Below, piece after piece: positions 12,637 to 24,800 of a stretch of 64,000 bases of DNA (its first letter is position 1; every line of letters begins with the position of its first letter). Source of the stretch: Apus apus (lineage: Eukaryota; Chordata; Aves; Apodiformes; Apodidae); the NCBI RefSeq assembly GCF_020740795.1, contig NC_067299.1, positions 7,610,001-7,674,000 of the forward strand. The letters run 5' to 3'. Below the pieces are notes generated by a model. It was given only the letters and a program-made list of their open reading frames with translations. It had not been told where the DNA came from and made no database searches. A program made the translations under genes and the position numbers.

Positions 12637-14674
12637 CACACAAAGAAAAATCTTCCTACATGCTCAAAAAAGAAAGTAGGAAAAGTTTCACTGGGAACCT
12701 GAGCATTCATAAGCACTGCAGTCAGCCAACCACAAGACAGATCTATTAGGAAAATAGATTTAATTAGCTCTTTTGCTGCTTGTTTTCTTTTCCTCAGGCA
12801 AAAAGAAAATACTTCTTCTCTCCTAGATGTGTTATGTAAATGACTTCACTGTGCTCTCTGCATCCAACCAACCACAGTCCCCTTCAGTTTACTCCTGGTC
12901 TCCAGACAACCAGGGAGTGTGCACACTTACTGCTCCTGGCTGGATGTTACTGTAACACAAGATGCAAACAGCTTTTTCTGCCAGCCTGCAAGATTAAGTT
13001 TCAGGCAGAGTGCAAGGTGAGAGCTACTCCTCCAGCTTGAACTACCACAGCACACACTCTCCAGGAAAATACATTTCCATTAAATTATGCCTGCTGCTTT
13101 TGGTACTGATGCTGAAAACACCCATATTAGACTTGAAGGCCAAACATATTTGATAAAAAATGCATAGGATTCTAGGAGTGGGGTTATTTCTGGAGAAGGT
13201 TCTTCTAGCAATAGTCTCTGCCTACCTGCAGCTCTTTAGATCTGACCCATGTCTCACTGGCTCGTTAATGCTGCCCTTGTCTAATATTTACAGCATGAGG
13301 ACTGGAATTCAGGACTTCAGTTCTCTGCTGGTTCTGCCACTGCAATAGACCTTTTTCCATGTCTACAAGCCACAGTTAAATCCTTTGAGATGAAGGCTAT
13401 AAGAACTACAAGTGATTAGATATTTTGGGAGCCACAGAGGAAGCTAGCCTGTTGTTCCAGGTTCCAAGACTTTGTGACTAGATACTACATAAAGCTTTGC
13501 ATCTGTCAAGTCCAATTACTGTCCAGAAAAAAAAAAACAAAACAGGAAAGATTAAGCAAGAACCATGCCTATAAACTTAGTACAGCTTTAGATTTAGTAC
13601 AAGAGGGAAAAAAATAAGTATGAGCCTCCTGAGAGTCTTCCTGTTCTTCAAACTACTGTATAAAATCCACTTCATATATATATATATATATATAACTCCG
13701 TAGTTCTGAAACATTTTGAAATGTTGCAATTCCAACAGACAATATTTTGGCTAAGACATGGAAGGCATATGATATTAATCTCTTAATAAGCACTTCTAGG
13801 TATGACAGATATCATGCTTGAGATTATCTTCCTTCTGTCTGCAGCAGGAATTATGCATAAGGGTTTGATCCCAGATTGATCAAAATGTGTGAGAGTTTTG
13901 TCTGCATGTGAACAAGATGAAAGTATCTGTAAATATGGGTGGTTTGGGGTACCCATATGAACACACACAAGGACAGCGTTTCAGGAGCTCAGTTCCCACA
14001 GCTGGGACTAGATTTTAACAAATATTTATGTGTTGAATGCTTATAATGTCCAGCAACCTCTAAAAGAGCCTACACCGGAGCTAAGAAATTTGGAACTGTA
14101 CCTCAAATGATAGATACTCAGTTTTTGTCACTAAGAATTCTGTGAGCAACCAGCAGCTTTGGGTTCTCCAAATACCCATGAAAAGAAAGCTCTACGTGCC
14201 CCAAGTTTGGAACACTGAAAAGTTAAATCTTTACTTTAAGCCTGCTTTTTACAACAGCAAAGACTGAGAAGATTTACCTCAACTGTTTGAAATGGGCAAA
14301 ATGTAAAGGAATAATTTTCTAAGACTCCCTATTTTGTATTTGGTTTAACTGAGAAAAAAAGCAATACAAAATGCAGAATCCCATGTTGTGCTATCCCATG
14401 TATTTTGATAGCAAGGCCTGAAAACCTGTGGCAACAAGCAAGGCCCAGTTTACAAATTCCTGACTTTTAGGCTATGCAAGCTGTAAGAAAGACTAACTGT
14501 AACAGATCCTGCCCTCCACAGGACTTTGTATCTTATTCTCCACTCCAGCTCTGCTTTCTGTGTTTTTATGTGTGCTCAGAGGATGTAAATCTACGTTTTT
14601 AATGGCAATACCCTGGAGTTTAGACACAGTCTCCCAGTAAGGTGGAGGATAAGTGCTCTCTTTCATCATTACAG
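12637..14674. other. Intergenic sequence with a short TA repeat
   Basis: No gene recognised. It holds an alternating TA tract at about 13674-13694 and several short A-runs (for example near 13530). The rest is unremarkable AT-rich sequence up to the CR1 fragment near 14675. Confidence 0.5.
13674..13694 (+). repeat. (TA)n dinucleotide repeat
   Basis: About ten TA units in an AT-rich setting. A simple repeat with no sign of function. Confidence 0.9.
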
Positions 14675-14830
14675 CCTGCCCAGCGAGGCTGTGGAGTCTC
14701 CTTCTCGGGAGACATTCAAACCCGCCTGGACACGTTCCTGGGTGATGTGCTCTGGGTGACCCTGCTCAGGCAGGGGGGCTGGACTGGATGATCTTTCCAG
14801 CTCCCTCCCAACCCCCGGGATTCTGTGATT
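14675..14830 (+). mobile_element. CR1 LINE 3' fragment, plus strand
   Basis: The sequence runs from CTGCCCAGCGAGGCTGTGGA through GGACTGGATGATCTTTCCAG to the tail GGATTCTGTGATT. This is the typical 3' end of avian CR1 in forward orientation. It abuts the CpG island of RABEP1, about 0.9 kb before the start codon. Confidence 0.92.
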
Positions 14831-15069
14831 ACCGACCAAGGCACCTTGGTGAGCGGGGAAGAAAATCCCGTGGCTGGACAGGCTCCTCCACCCCCCTTCC
14901 CGGTCACACCTGCTTCCCTCCCTGCATTGCACAGCAGGACAGCATTCTGCTGGTGTCACTGAAACCAACTCCCTGAATAATAATAAATACGAACGGTAGT
15001 TTTGGGCTAAGCCTCACTGAGAACAGCCCCGGGGATGGATCCCCGGCCTGGGACACCAGCTGGGCCCGA

Positions 15070-15285
15070 GGGGACAGGCCGAGGATGAGGGGACAGGCCG
15101 GGGGGACAGGCTGAGGATGAGGGGACAGGCCGGGGGGACAGGCCGAGGATGAGGGGACAGGCCGAGGGGACAGGCTGAGGATGAGGGGACAGGCCGGGGG
15201 GACAGGCCGAGGATGAGGGGACAGGCCGAGGATGAGGGGACAGGCCGGGGGGGACAGGCCGAGGATGAGGGGACAGGCCGGGGGG
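15070..15285 (+). repeat. G-rich minisatellite in the promoter CpG island
   Basis: Thirteen tandem copies of GGGGACAGGC followed by either YGAGGATGA (19-nt unit) or a shorter CGG/CGA ending (about 13-14 nt). Long and short units mostly alternate, giving a dimer period of about 32-33 nt. The + strand is G-rich with many GGGG runs. It lies about 490-700 bases upstream of the start codon. Confidence 0.95.
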
Positions 15286-15576
15286 CCACGGGCCGCGGGG
15301 CCAGGCGGCGGCTCAGCCCACGGCTCAGCCCACGACCGGCCCCCGGAGCAATTGCGGGGCGGCAGGAACCCCATCGGGTGCCTTCAGCCCCACAGCCTCC
15401 TCCTCATTCCGCCGCTGCCCGCCACGGGCCAAGGTTTCGGCCTGGCTGCCGCCCCGCTGGGGGACAGAACCACCTCAGCAGCGGGCCAGGCCGCGGCAGC
15501 CGGCCCGGGGGAAACCACCTCAGCCCCGGCCCTCCCTGCCCCGCTGGCGGCAGCCGCTCCCGCGCTCTCACCGTGG

Positions 15577-15587
15577 GCGCCTGCGCA
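15577..15587 (+). promoter_or_regulatory. Possible NRF1-type site
   Basis: GCGCCTGCGCA is one base away from the palindromic NRF1 core TGCGCATGCGC read on the other strand. NRF1 sites are common in CpG-island promoters. The match is to a short motif in GC-rich DNA, so it may be chance. Confidence 0.35.
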
Positions 15588-15590
15588 GCG

Positions 15591-15627
15591 CTCCTCCTCC
15601 TCCTCCTCCTCCTCCTCCTCCTCCTCC
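15591..15627 (+). repeat. (CTC)12 trinucleotide repeat
   Basis: Twelve uninterrupted CTC units plus one C, probably in or just ahead of the RABEP1 5' UTR, 23 bases before an upstream ATG. It is probably length-variable. Confidence 0.97.
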
Positions 15628-15650
15628 CGCCGGCGGCGGCCGCTGTCAGG

Positions 15651-15716
15651 ATGAGGCGGAGGAGGCGGAGGCCCGGGCCGGCAGCTCCCGTCTCTCGCCG
15701 GGGCCCCCTGGCGTAG
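15651..15716 (+). other. Possible Arg-rich upstream ORF in the RABEP1 leader
   Basis: An ATG followed by six Arg codons opens a 21-codon frame that ends in TAG, 57 bases before the RABEP1 ATG. Its context (caggATGa) is moderate. It counts as a uORF only if transcription starts upstream of 15651, which the sequence does not show. Confidence 0.4.
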
Positions 15717-15773
15717 CGGTTCCCGCCCCGACACCGCGGCTGGAGGCGGAGGAGGCCTCTGCCCGCCGGAGCC

Positions 15774-15807
15774 ATGGCCCAGCCCGGCCCCAGCCCCCCG
15801 GCGGACG
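15774..15807 (+). CDS. RABEP1: RABEP1 coding exon 1 (residues 1-11, codon 12 split)
   Basis: This exon carries the start codon and the Pro-rich N-terminus MAQPGPSPPAD. It ends after the first base of codon 12 at a GTAAAA donor. It lies inside the CpG island, and the gccATGg context is a good initiation site. The first residues match the known vertebrate N-terminus, which decides this start over the upstream ATG at 15651. That upstream ATG reads only a short frame ending before this exon. Confidence 0.94.
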
Positions 15808-18800
15808 GTAAAAAGGGGAGGGGGGGGGGGAGGCGGCCTCGCTCGGCGGAGCCGCGTCTGGCGCGGCCTGCCCAGCCCCGGGCTCGCCTGCGGAGCCGCG
15901 CCGGCCGGGGGGGCACCGGCCTGGGCGAGGCGGCCTCGGCGGTGGGTGGTGACGGTGGCGGGGAGGTGGGATCGGCCCCTCAGGGTGCGTGGGGCAGCGG
16001 CGGGGCTGGCCCGGGACGGGGGGATGCACGGAGGAGAGCCCCGCCGGGAGGCCTGTGGGGCGGCGGGGGAGCCCTGCCCGGGCGGCGGCGGCGGCTGTGA
16101 AGGGCGGGCGGGCGGGCAGGGGGGAGTTTGGCCCGGAGAGGGGGGCCGGGAAAGGCTGGCGAGGACGAAGGGGGCATCTCAGGTGGTTATGAAGTCTGGG
16201 AATGTGCTTGATGTGGAGCAAGGGCGGCTCCCTGGGCGCGCAAGGAGGGAGGGCGAGGCTGCTGCTGAGGAAGGGGCTCTGAGCTTGGGCGAGTGGTGGG
16301 ATGAGGAAGGCCTGTCTGCCCTGGGAAAAGGGGGATGCAAGGGAGAGCGCGGTGATGCTCGTATCCAGGTAGACATTTCTTGGCTGAGCCGGAGTCCGTC
16401 ATCGATTTGGCCGCGGCAGGTGATGTGGGGCTGTATTCGCTGTGTGCTGGCCGCGAAAAGGCACCTCAGGAGGTTGAGGGCGGGATACTCGGTGTGGACG
16501 GTTTGTTCCTGTGCTGGAAAAGACAAAGAAAACGACAGCTCTTCTCTCAAGGTGGTATTTACCTGTGGAGAAGGAAGATAAGCTTTCCCTGAAGGTTATT
16601 GTTGTGGAAAGGTTATTTGTTTCTGGTTTGGGAGGAATGACAGACAAGGAAGTGTTGTTTTTTTTTTCCCCCTTGAAATAGGTTACAGAACTGTGTGCAT
16701 ATCAGAAAAACTAGGTAATGCTTAGCTTGGAAGATGGGCTTGAAGGAACAATGTCGGGTGTATGGGAACGGGTGAGACAGTAAGAAATTCAAGTTGAGGC
16801 TCATAATAATTTAGAAATAGGAGGACCAGGGTGATGCGCAGAATCTTGAAGGATCTGTGTTTACCCAGCCATGGGACTATGCCAGGGCTCTTTTTTTAGA
16901 GAGCAGATGAGATTTCCCTGGGAAAGCACTCTGCTAGAAAAGGGCAATGATGTATCCTTAATTATGCATATCTAGGGAATTGTGTGGGCTTTATTTTTTC
17001 TTTTGTGGAGTTACATGAGAAAGTGCTTATCCTCTGGGATTTCGGTGTTTCAATCTACCTTCTCAAAGTTTTAATGATGCTTAGATGGTGTTTTTGTTTT
17101 TGTTTGTTTTTTTGTCCCCTAACATTAAGTTCATGCATGTCCTTCTTAGAGCATTAGGGGGAAGGTGAATTTACTTGCTGTCATGCTTGTAAGATTGGTG
17201 TTGGTATGAGTTGCTTTTGTGTACTTTTCTGGTGAATAACCACCGTTTATTGTTCTTTAGCCTTTTCTTCTGAGAGCTACAGAACAACTGGCAACAAATT
17301 TTCTTCTTGGCTCTTACAGACTCTCTGACTGCAGGTGTGCAGTGGGACTGTGCATTGTACAAATGTTTGCTGCCACTTGACCAGGACAGGTAGCTGGATC
17401 TTAGTAGTGTATTAGAAGTTACCAGGTAGATAGCTTTTTGTCTGTTGTTGAAGGCAAAAAGGTGCAAGTAAAATTGAGTCATGACATAGGTTGATGAAGT
17501 CTTGCTTGTAGGAGGTACAGATTACTGTCTTTCTCATGCTTTCTAGCTGTGGGAAGATGAGGATGCTGTAGATAAGGCATGTGGTGAGGGGAACTGGCTG
17601 CAAGTTGGATGGATTCTGAAAGTGGTTGCTGTGTTCTCACACTAAAGAATTAGAGCTTCTAAAATGGCTCCTCTCCCCCATCCTCCTTTGGCAGGAATAG
17701 GACCAGTCTGGGGTTTTTTTAATCTCCTTTGATTACTATACTATTGTTCTCATGTATGATGGTTTTATTTTTAAGTAACTTGCCAAAAGTATGCCTTGAA
17801 ACATCTCTATTTTAACATGGAGAAAGTATTGAAGAAAGGAATTATTTAATATTTTTATTTGCCTGCACTGGATTTATTGCTTAAAGGAGTAGTGTAACCT
17901 CTCCTTTAAGGTTACATTTGACAAAATAAAATGGATTAATATGTTCCCTTAAGGAAAAGTAATGGCTTTTTATAATTATATTGATGATGAATACCTTATG
18001 CATTCTTTACTTGTGCAAGACGCATCAGGTATGGGTTTTCTTTGTTGAAAACAAATATAAAAGTGTACTATTTCTTCTGTAGTAGAAGTAACATAAATGG
18101 AACAAAATGAGAGTGGCATAATATAAAATGTGTATGCTGTTCTAGTGCCCCTACTGAAGTGAAAATGGTCTCAAGAAAGAGTAGCAGAAAGAAATAGAAG
18201 AATGGACGTCAAGTCCTGCCCCATTTTTGTACTTTGGTTTGGTATGGAAGTTAATAACCCTCTAATTCTTTTGTGTAGGGTAATAGGGTTTTGATATGAT
18301 AACAATCACAGAAAGGCTAAGTGCAGAGTCCTTTGTCTGCTGGTCTAGCTTTGTGCACTCTGCTGTGAACTCTTAGCTAATAATGTCAGCCTGTGTTGCA
18401 AGTAGGTGTGTGCTTCTTATTGATCCTGGTCAACAGGCTTTGCTTTTTTTTTAGATGTTAATTAATGGATGCTTGTCTGGATTGTGTGACTGGAACAGTA
18501 ATATCTGATTTTAAAATATATTTCTATTTTTGAAGGAGGTGTACTCTCAGCCTCCTTGGGTTTACTTCAGATCTGGATGCATGGCATCTCTGAAAATAAG
18601 GTTACCAAACTAAATACTATGGCATAGGTTTTCCCTATAGGAATGCTCAGCCTTTAGTATTATTCCCCTTTTCATATCTGGAAAATGTTTCCATGAAGAA
18701 ACTGCAGTTACGTAAAACACAAGTTCTTCAATGCTGAAATTAATTACAGTAACATTCAAAGAATTAAACTCTTCCTTTTGTACCTGTAAACTTGGACTAT

Positions 18801-21800
18801 TACTACAGACTGATAAATAGCATATCTGTTGATATTATTCCGTGATAAAGGAAACTGTTAATGGCACAGTCTAACAAATATTTAAATAAGAATTTGCCAG
18901 CAGGAAGAATCTGTACAGTGTAACTTCTTCTTACCCCTGCGTTTAGCCCAGTAAAAATGTCTCTTTTTGTTTTGGTGGGAGATTCTGCCAGTTCTCAGTG
19001 GAGAGAACTGCTCAGCTGTATATAGGAGACTGGAGGATGTTGCCACATTGATTTTAGTGCCACTGGCAGTGCTGGGAGCTGCATTTTTTCCCTGTGGCAA
19101 TAGCACAGGATCCTGAGACTTGCTTTCCACAGAGCCCACAGGGTTGGTGGAGGGGCCTGGCATGGCAGAAAATTAAGTAACAAAACTTAAGCCTTAGATG
19201 CTTTTAGATTTCTAGTAATTTTCCTTATAAATATCACTTTTAAGCTAAATGGAAGTGTCTAAAAACTTTCTTACTCATCTCAAAAGCTAGGTGTGGTTGA
19301 CAGGGGACTGGTTTGGAGGGCTGAAGTTCATCTCTGGGTTGTTGATGTAACTGTCATATGTTAAACTCTTCTCTCTTGGGGAGTAACTTCAAAATTGTTG
19401 GTACTTTCCAAGAGCCAAAAATTTCTTCCCTCACTTTCATTTTGCTTCATCTTAATTTTTAGATTATATTTATTAATGTTATTAATAAATATAATCTAAA
19501 ACCACAAACATTCTCACATTTGTTTATTTTTTTAAGCTATATGTTTTTCCTTGTCAATGGACAAACCTGGGATTTGGCTTCAAAAGTGAAACAGACACCT
19601 TGAATATACATTTTTCCACCTTTTAGAGTTTCTAAGGAAGTTTTGATCCTCTCAGCAGGTCAGTTGGCTCCGCAGTGGAAATAGGCACATTCAGGTTGTC
19701 TGTTTTCCTGTTGAAGCCAGGTCCCAAATCTTTCTCTCAATTTTGAAAAGTACCATGACTATATAATTAGCTGTTGACTCACCTGAAGGCACATGTCACC
19801 TGACTCTCTTTTGCATTTTGAACAGTGGAAAATACCAAATTTTTGCCCATTGCTTCTTGGGCATCATCACAGAGAAGATGGTCTTAGTAAATGTTTTCTT
19901 CCCTTCCAGGCCTGATGCCTTAAGATGCTTAGTTGCTTTCTCATAGCCCTTGATGGGTGGAGTGGATTCCCCCTGTGGGAGTAGATTGGGTGCACTCCCT
20001 TGGCAGTGATTGAAGGAGGAATTTTGTTTTAAAACTTCTAAGAAGCTAAAACAAACAATGTCTCTCAGCATGGGAGTGAACCAAATCCCATAGGCTTCAG
20101 AAAGTGTGATGGTTGAATGGCAGACTTCCTGGGTTTTCACTCCAGGCACTTCATTAGAAAAATACTTATAAGATGTGAAGTTACTTTTAAGTTATATTTT
20201 ATATTAATTTTTTTTAAAAGTAGTTTAAACAAAAAAAAAAAAAGCAAGAGGTTATGGCTTTACCCTGAAGTCTTGGAAGATAAGAATAGATAATGTTGAT
20301 AAACAGCACTTACTAAGCTGGCTTCTAAGCAGTCTTTGACAGCACAGTTGCAAAAAACCTGTGACTAGCTAGAAATGCCATTGTGTGTGTGTATTTATGA
20401 AGAATATCTTTCACTCCAGAGGTCTGGTGCTTCTGAGGGGTTCAGAGTCTTTGCTTGCAGAATGGTTTTTAGTATCTGATCTAGTGTTGTCTGAGATAAT
20501 GGTGCTAGCCTCTGCAAGTTATTCTATAAATAGTGTGAGCATTGTGTAATTTTAGTCATGGTATAGTCAGTTAAACATGATGATGATGAATTATCTCTGG
20601 AAAAATGTAAATTGTTTGGTATCTTGGAATAAGTTGGCATAGGAGGAACCAGTGAGGAGCGTATGTACCCTTAGTTAATATTTCTAGGCCTTTCAGAAAG
20701 AATTGCTTATTAGCTCTTCACTGAAATATACCTGATGCTTGAGAAAATTTCTTTTGCTTTAGTAGCAGTGCCTATAGTAAAGTAAGAATGCAAAACTGCA
20801 GCATGAGTGTGAATATGATGAGGAATTGCAGTGTTTATATGTTTTTGATTCGTGTCTGCTTTCTGTCAGCCACCACTCTTGTTGGCATTCAGCTGACTTC
20901 TGGTGGTGCTTCTCTCCTTCCCATCCCCATCCTATGCTTGTCTTCTCTGGCCTGACTCTTCCAAATACAACAAAGAGAAAAAAATAAAAGCTTTCAAATC
21001 ACCCTTCACCACTGTTTCAATCTTCCCTGGCAATTTTTGCTGCTACCCAGTTAAGTGGCAGAAGTGTTGCCTTACTTGACCTTTGGTCACAGAATTTCCT
21101 CTCCGGTCAAACAGCCAGTCATTTGACCTTGTCTTAGGCAACTCCTGCTCTTCAGCTAATCCTCCAGTTTCCTGAGTCCACCTCCCCAGCCACTACCTCA
21201 TCTTCTTTAAATACTGCTCTCCCTCTCACAGGCCTTTTGCAGCCTCCAGTCTGTGGATGTCTCGTGTACCTTGTCCTTGTTTTGGCTGCTCCCCTCTTTG
21301 CTGGCTCTGCTCTGCAGTTAGCACACCCTCACTCTTTGCTTCCTCCATTCTTCTTACAGACAAAATCACATCACTGTATGAACTTCCTCTGTGAAATATC
21401 TTCTCTTTCTTTTCCAAACAGCATTGCTCCTTAGCTTTTTGATATCTTTTTCTTTATTTAAGAAGCCTTCAGTTTCTTTTACTAAAAAGAGAAGATTTTC
21501 TTGGCCCTTGCTACAGAGCAAATATTCGTCCGCTTTTCAACCCTAACTTCAACATCTCAGTTTCTTTGTTTTCTCAGAACAGTTATAGTTCTATATAGTT
21601 ATATTTGCAGGCAATGGACTTCAGTTATTCACCTACTGATCATGAGGTTGGCTGGCACCTTAATTCTTTAATACCTTGGTATCTTTATTTTTAAACCAAA
21701 GCAGTTATGTCTCTCACAAATGGTGAAAATCAGTTCCTGGAAATTAATGTGTGCCTCTTGAAAAGACAGAAAGAAAATTCCATCCTCATAGAATCAAAGG

Positions 21801-24800
21801 ATGGTTTGGGTTGGAAGGGACCTTAAAGATCATCTAGCTCCAGCCCCCCTGTATGGGCAGGGACACCTCCCACTAGAGCAGGGTGCTCAGAGCAGTTCTG
21901 AAAATTGCCATCAGCAGAGAGCAGGACAGGAAACTCGCACTGCTGCCATTTGCTCACTTGGGTTTGTGTGCAGAGAGCAAGGAGCCCTGTCTTGTCTTGT
22001 GTGTCTAGCAGGGTTAAGAATGAAAAAATAACTAAGATCTTTTAAAAAAATAATAATAAAGAAGCTTGATTTAGTTAGTTAATAAGTAGAAAGGCTTGTC
22101 TTGCTGTGGTGAGTCACACAGGGAAGAAATTTGAATTCAGGTGGGAATTTTTTGTTCATATTTTTTACATTTTGTGGTTTCTGAAGATTTTTTTTGGTAA
22201 AACTATGGAGCAAAAAATGCAATAGCAGATGGAAGTTATATATGGCAAAGTGAATCAGAATCATTAACTAAAAGACAACAGAAGCATTAATTGTGTGGTG
22301 CTCCAGAAGTAATGGCCTGTAGGTGAGAGAAAAGGATTAACTGAGTATCAAACTGAAGCAGCCTTGTTGGTTATAGCAGTGATACCCATGCCTGTAGGAA
22401 AGTGACCTGGTTAGACTGCATGGGTTTTATTGCATCTTTTGTCCATACATGAGTTCAACTTAAAGATAATTGTAGAGAGACTTGAAAGTGGCAACAGAAG
22501 TGGCAACAAAAGAGAAATACGCAAAACTGAAGAAGAAAGAGCACTCTTTCACCTTTTTTTGTCAAAGTGGTGCCATGTATAACTGCTTACCCACCACACC
22601 CATAGTGGAGTAACTTTTGTCTTTGTTTGGTTGGGTACAATTAAAATACTCTTCAATGCAGGTATTTTTTGTTACATTTGAATCTATGCTTCATCAGTGC
22701 TATGCAAAATTACTAGACTAGCACCATGGTTGGTTGCTTTAGAAAAAAAAAAGATGCAGTAACTTGCAAACAGTAACTTGGGTACAACCACAGAGTATAA
22801 GACAATTCTTACATCTTTATTTTCAGTGTCACTGACTTAATCTACATAGGAGGAAACACAGAAGAGTGCTGGAAGTTGTTTCTCAAGCAATAATGATGTT
22901 AACCATCCACAATTATTTTTTGTATCTGGGACCCTTTGAGAAAATTGTCTTTCTTAGGGCCTACTGAAGTTCATTGACTTCACACACAGGAACTGGAACA
23001 TTCATCTTACATTAACAGTAGTTTGTGCCAAAACCACTGTGCTGTAACTTAGCTGTAGTGTTACTTGGTTTATTTTGGTGAAATATGAAGCATAAATTTG
23101 TCTCTGTTAGTTCAGATCATCTGACAATGTGGCATCTTTATGTCATATGCTACATCTTTTAAATTATCTTTTAAAGATTGGTATCAGGTAAGGTTTTCTT
23201 AATTGTCAGCTCACAATGTCTGCTGGTAACTTCTTCCTTGTTTTGTATCTAGAGATGTATGCTAAATTAATAGGAAAGCAATTAGCCCAACTCTGGACTC
23301 TCTGCCTGTCTGTGAATATATTATGGCTGACTGGCTGGTCTTCAGAGCTTCTGTTTGAGTTTTAGATGAAACTAGAGATAAAGATGCTGAATCTCTAGAT
23401 GGGGCAGGACCTCCTGGTGTTACAAAGGTTGCACTCATGTGAGGCACCAAGGCTAACATTTACCTGATGACACATCAGGAAGGTTGTAATGGCACATTAT
23501 AGGCCCTAATTGAACTGCAGTTTTGTACTAGCATATTTGTTTTCAAGGAAGAGTAAATGGAAGCCTAACCTTCTTCTGGACTACAAATGGTTTCTGATAT
23601 ATTTTTATCTACAGCTCTGGGTTTTGTACCAGTCTAAATACATCTGTGCTGGAGACCCTTTTTCAGCTGCATTTGTTCAAAACCTTTGTGTATGCAAACA
23701 CTGATGGGAAAGCTGAGCTTTGGAATTTGCTTTCTGATACAGATGATATTTGTAGGCTTTCTCTGGAGAGGCTGAATGGGAATTGGGATTTGAGGAAGGT
23801 CATTTATCACTTTGAAGTGACAGTCATCAAGTTTTAAAGAATAAACTCTCTAAGAGTTCTCCTACACGGCTACACTGATCTCAGTTGCCACAAGGGAGGG
23901 TCAGGACAGCAGGAAAGCCCGGCTATAGCTTTTGGCAAGCAGCATGCACTTCAGTATAAGCTGATTCTCAAACTACCCATAGGCTGAGGTTTCATGTTAC
24001 AGCTAAGCTAGTTTAGAAGGTTGCTGCTGCTGAAAGGGGTGATCCTGCTCTCTTCTTCCTGCTCCCACAATCGTGTTCCTGTCACCAGCCCTGTACGTTG
24101 GACCCGTTGCTGAGTTAGCTCAGCTTGGTCACCCAGGTCAGAACTACTCACTGTTGGATTAATGACTTTAATTAAAGTCCTGATGAGCATTAGAGCTGAC
24201 ATAAAGGAAGGGTTGGAGACCACACAGTAGTAATATGAGTCTCCATGGGTATAGTTCAGACTCTTTTTCACACTTTAAACCAGTCTACATCCTTGCTGTC
24301 AAGTATGTGCAAGCCAAGTGATGAGTGTGATCAGGGACCTGCTTTGCCTGAAAATTGGTTTGACTCACTTCCCTCTCACACCCCAACTTTTTTTTGCTGT
24401 ATCACTTCTCTCATCCCATCACTGTACAGCCTCAAAGATAAAAGGCACATGTGGTAAGGGTAGGGTGGGAGTGCTTTCAGACCTTCCAGATGGCCTTTCA
24501 GTACCCTTTCAGGTGAACACCAGTACTTCAGTTGATGTAAAATGATCATAACTGCAGGCTTAGTTAAGTCTTCATGTTCTATATTGCTTATACCCCAGGG
24601 ATGTGTAAAAATTGTTGGAAACTTTATGCCAGAGGAGAATTTTCTTCCTTTTTAACTGTTCAGAAACTGATTTGTTTGACAAGTGGCAGCAAAAAAATAT
24701 GAATCTAGAGAATAATAGCAGTGTTTTCTGTCAAGACGTAGATTTCAGAGGCATGGGGGAGTAGTAATCTGTGTTTTCAGGGAAGCTATTAAATTGCTGT

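Larger units (their letters stand above)
15000..16350 (+). promoter_or_regulatory. RABEP1: CpG island and likely RABEP1 promoter
   Basis: Base composition changes sharply to very GC-rich and CpG-dense sequence, in contrast to the AT-rich, CpG-poor flanks. The island covers coding exon 1 and the start of intron 1. No TATA box is evident ahead of exon 1, which fits a broadly expressed CpG-island promoter. GGGCGGGCGGGCGGGC near 16099 is a GC-box cluster just downstream of exon 1. The transcription start cannot be fixed from sequence; edges are approximate. Long open frames here on both strands are a product of the GC content. Confidence 0.85.

Noticed and set aside
12452..12702. Ser/Pro/Leu and Glu/Arg repeat proteins on both strands
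   Set aside because: They are translations of the GGAGA microsatellite.
1..15000. SCIMP exons expected head-to-head with RABEP1 from human synteny
   Set aside because: I looked on the minus strand for the transmembrane exon and the Tyr/Pro-rich tail and saw none.
14904..16581. Many long open frames on both strands across 14.9-16.6 kb (Pro-, Arg- or Gly-rich, up to 211 codons)
   Set aside because: They come from high GC content and the minisatellite and CTC repeats in the CpG island, where stop codons are rare. Only the short exon 1 frame fits the rabaptin-5 protein.
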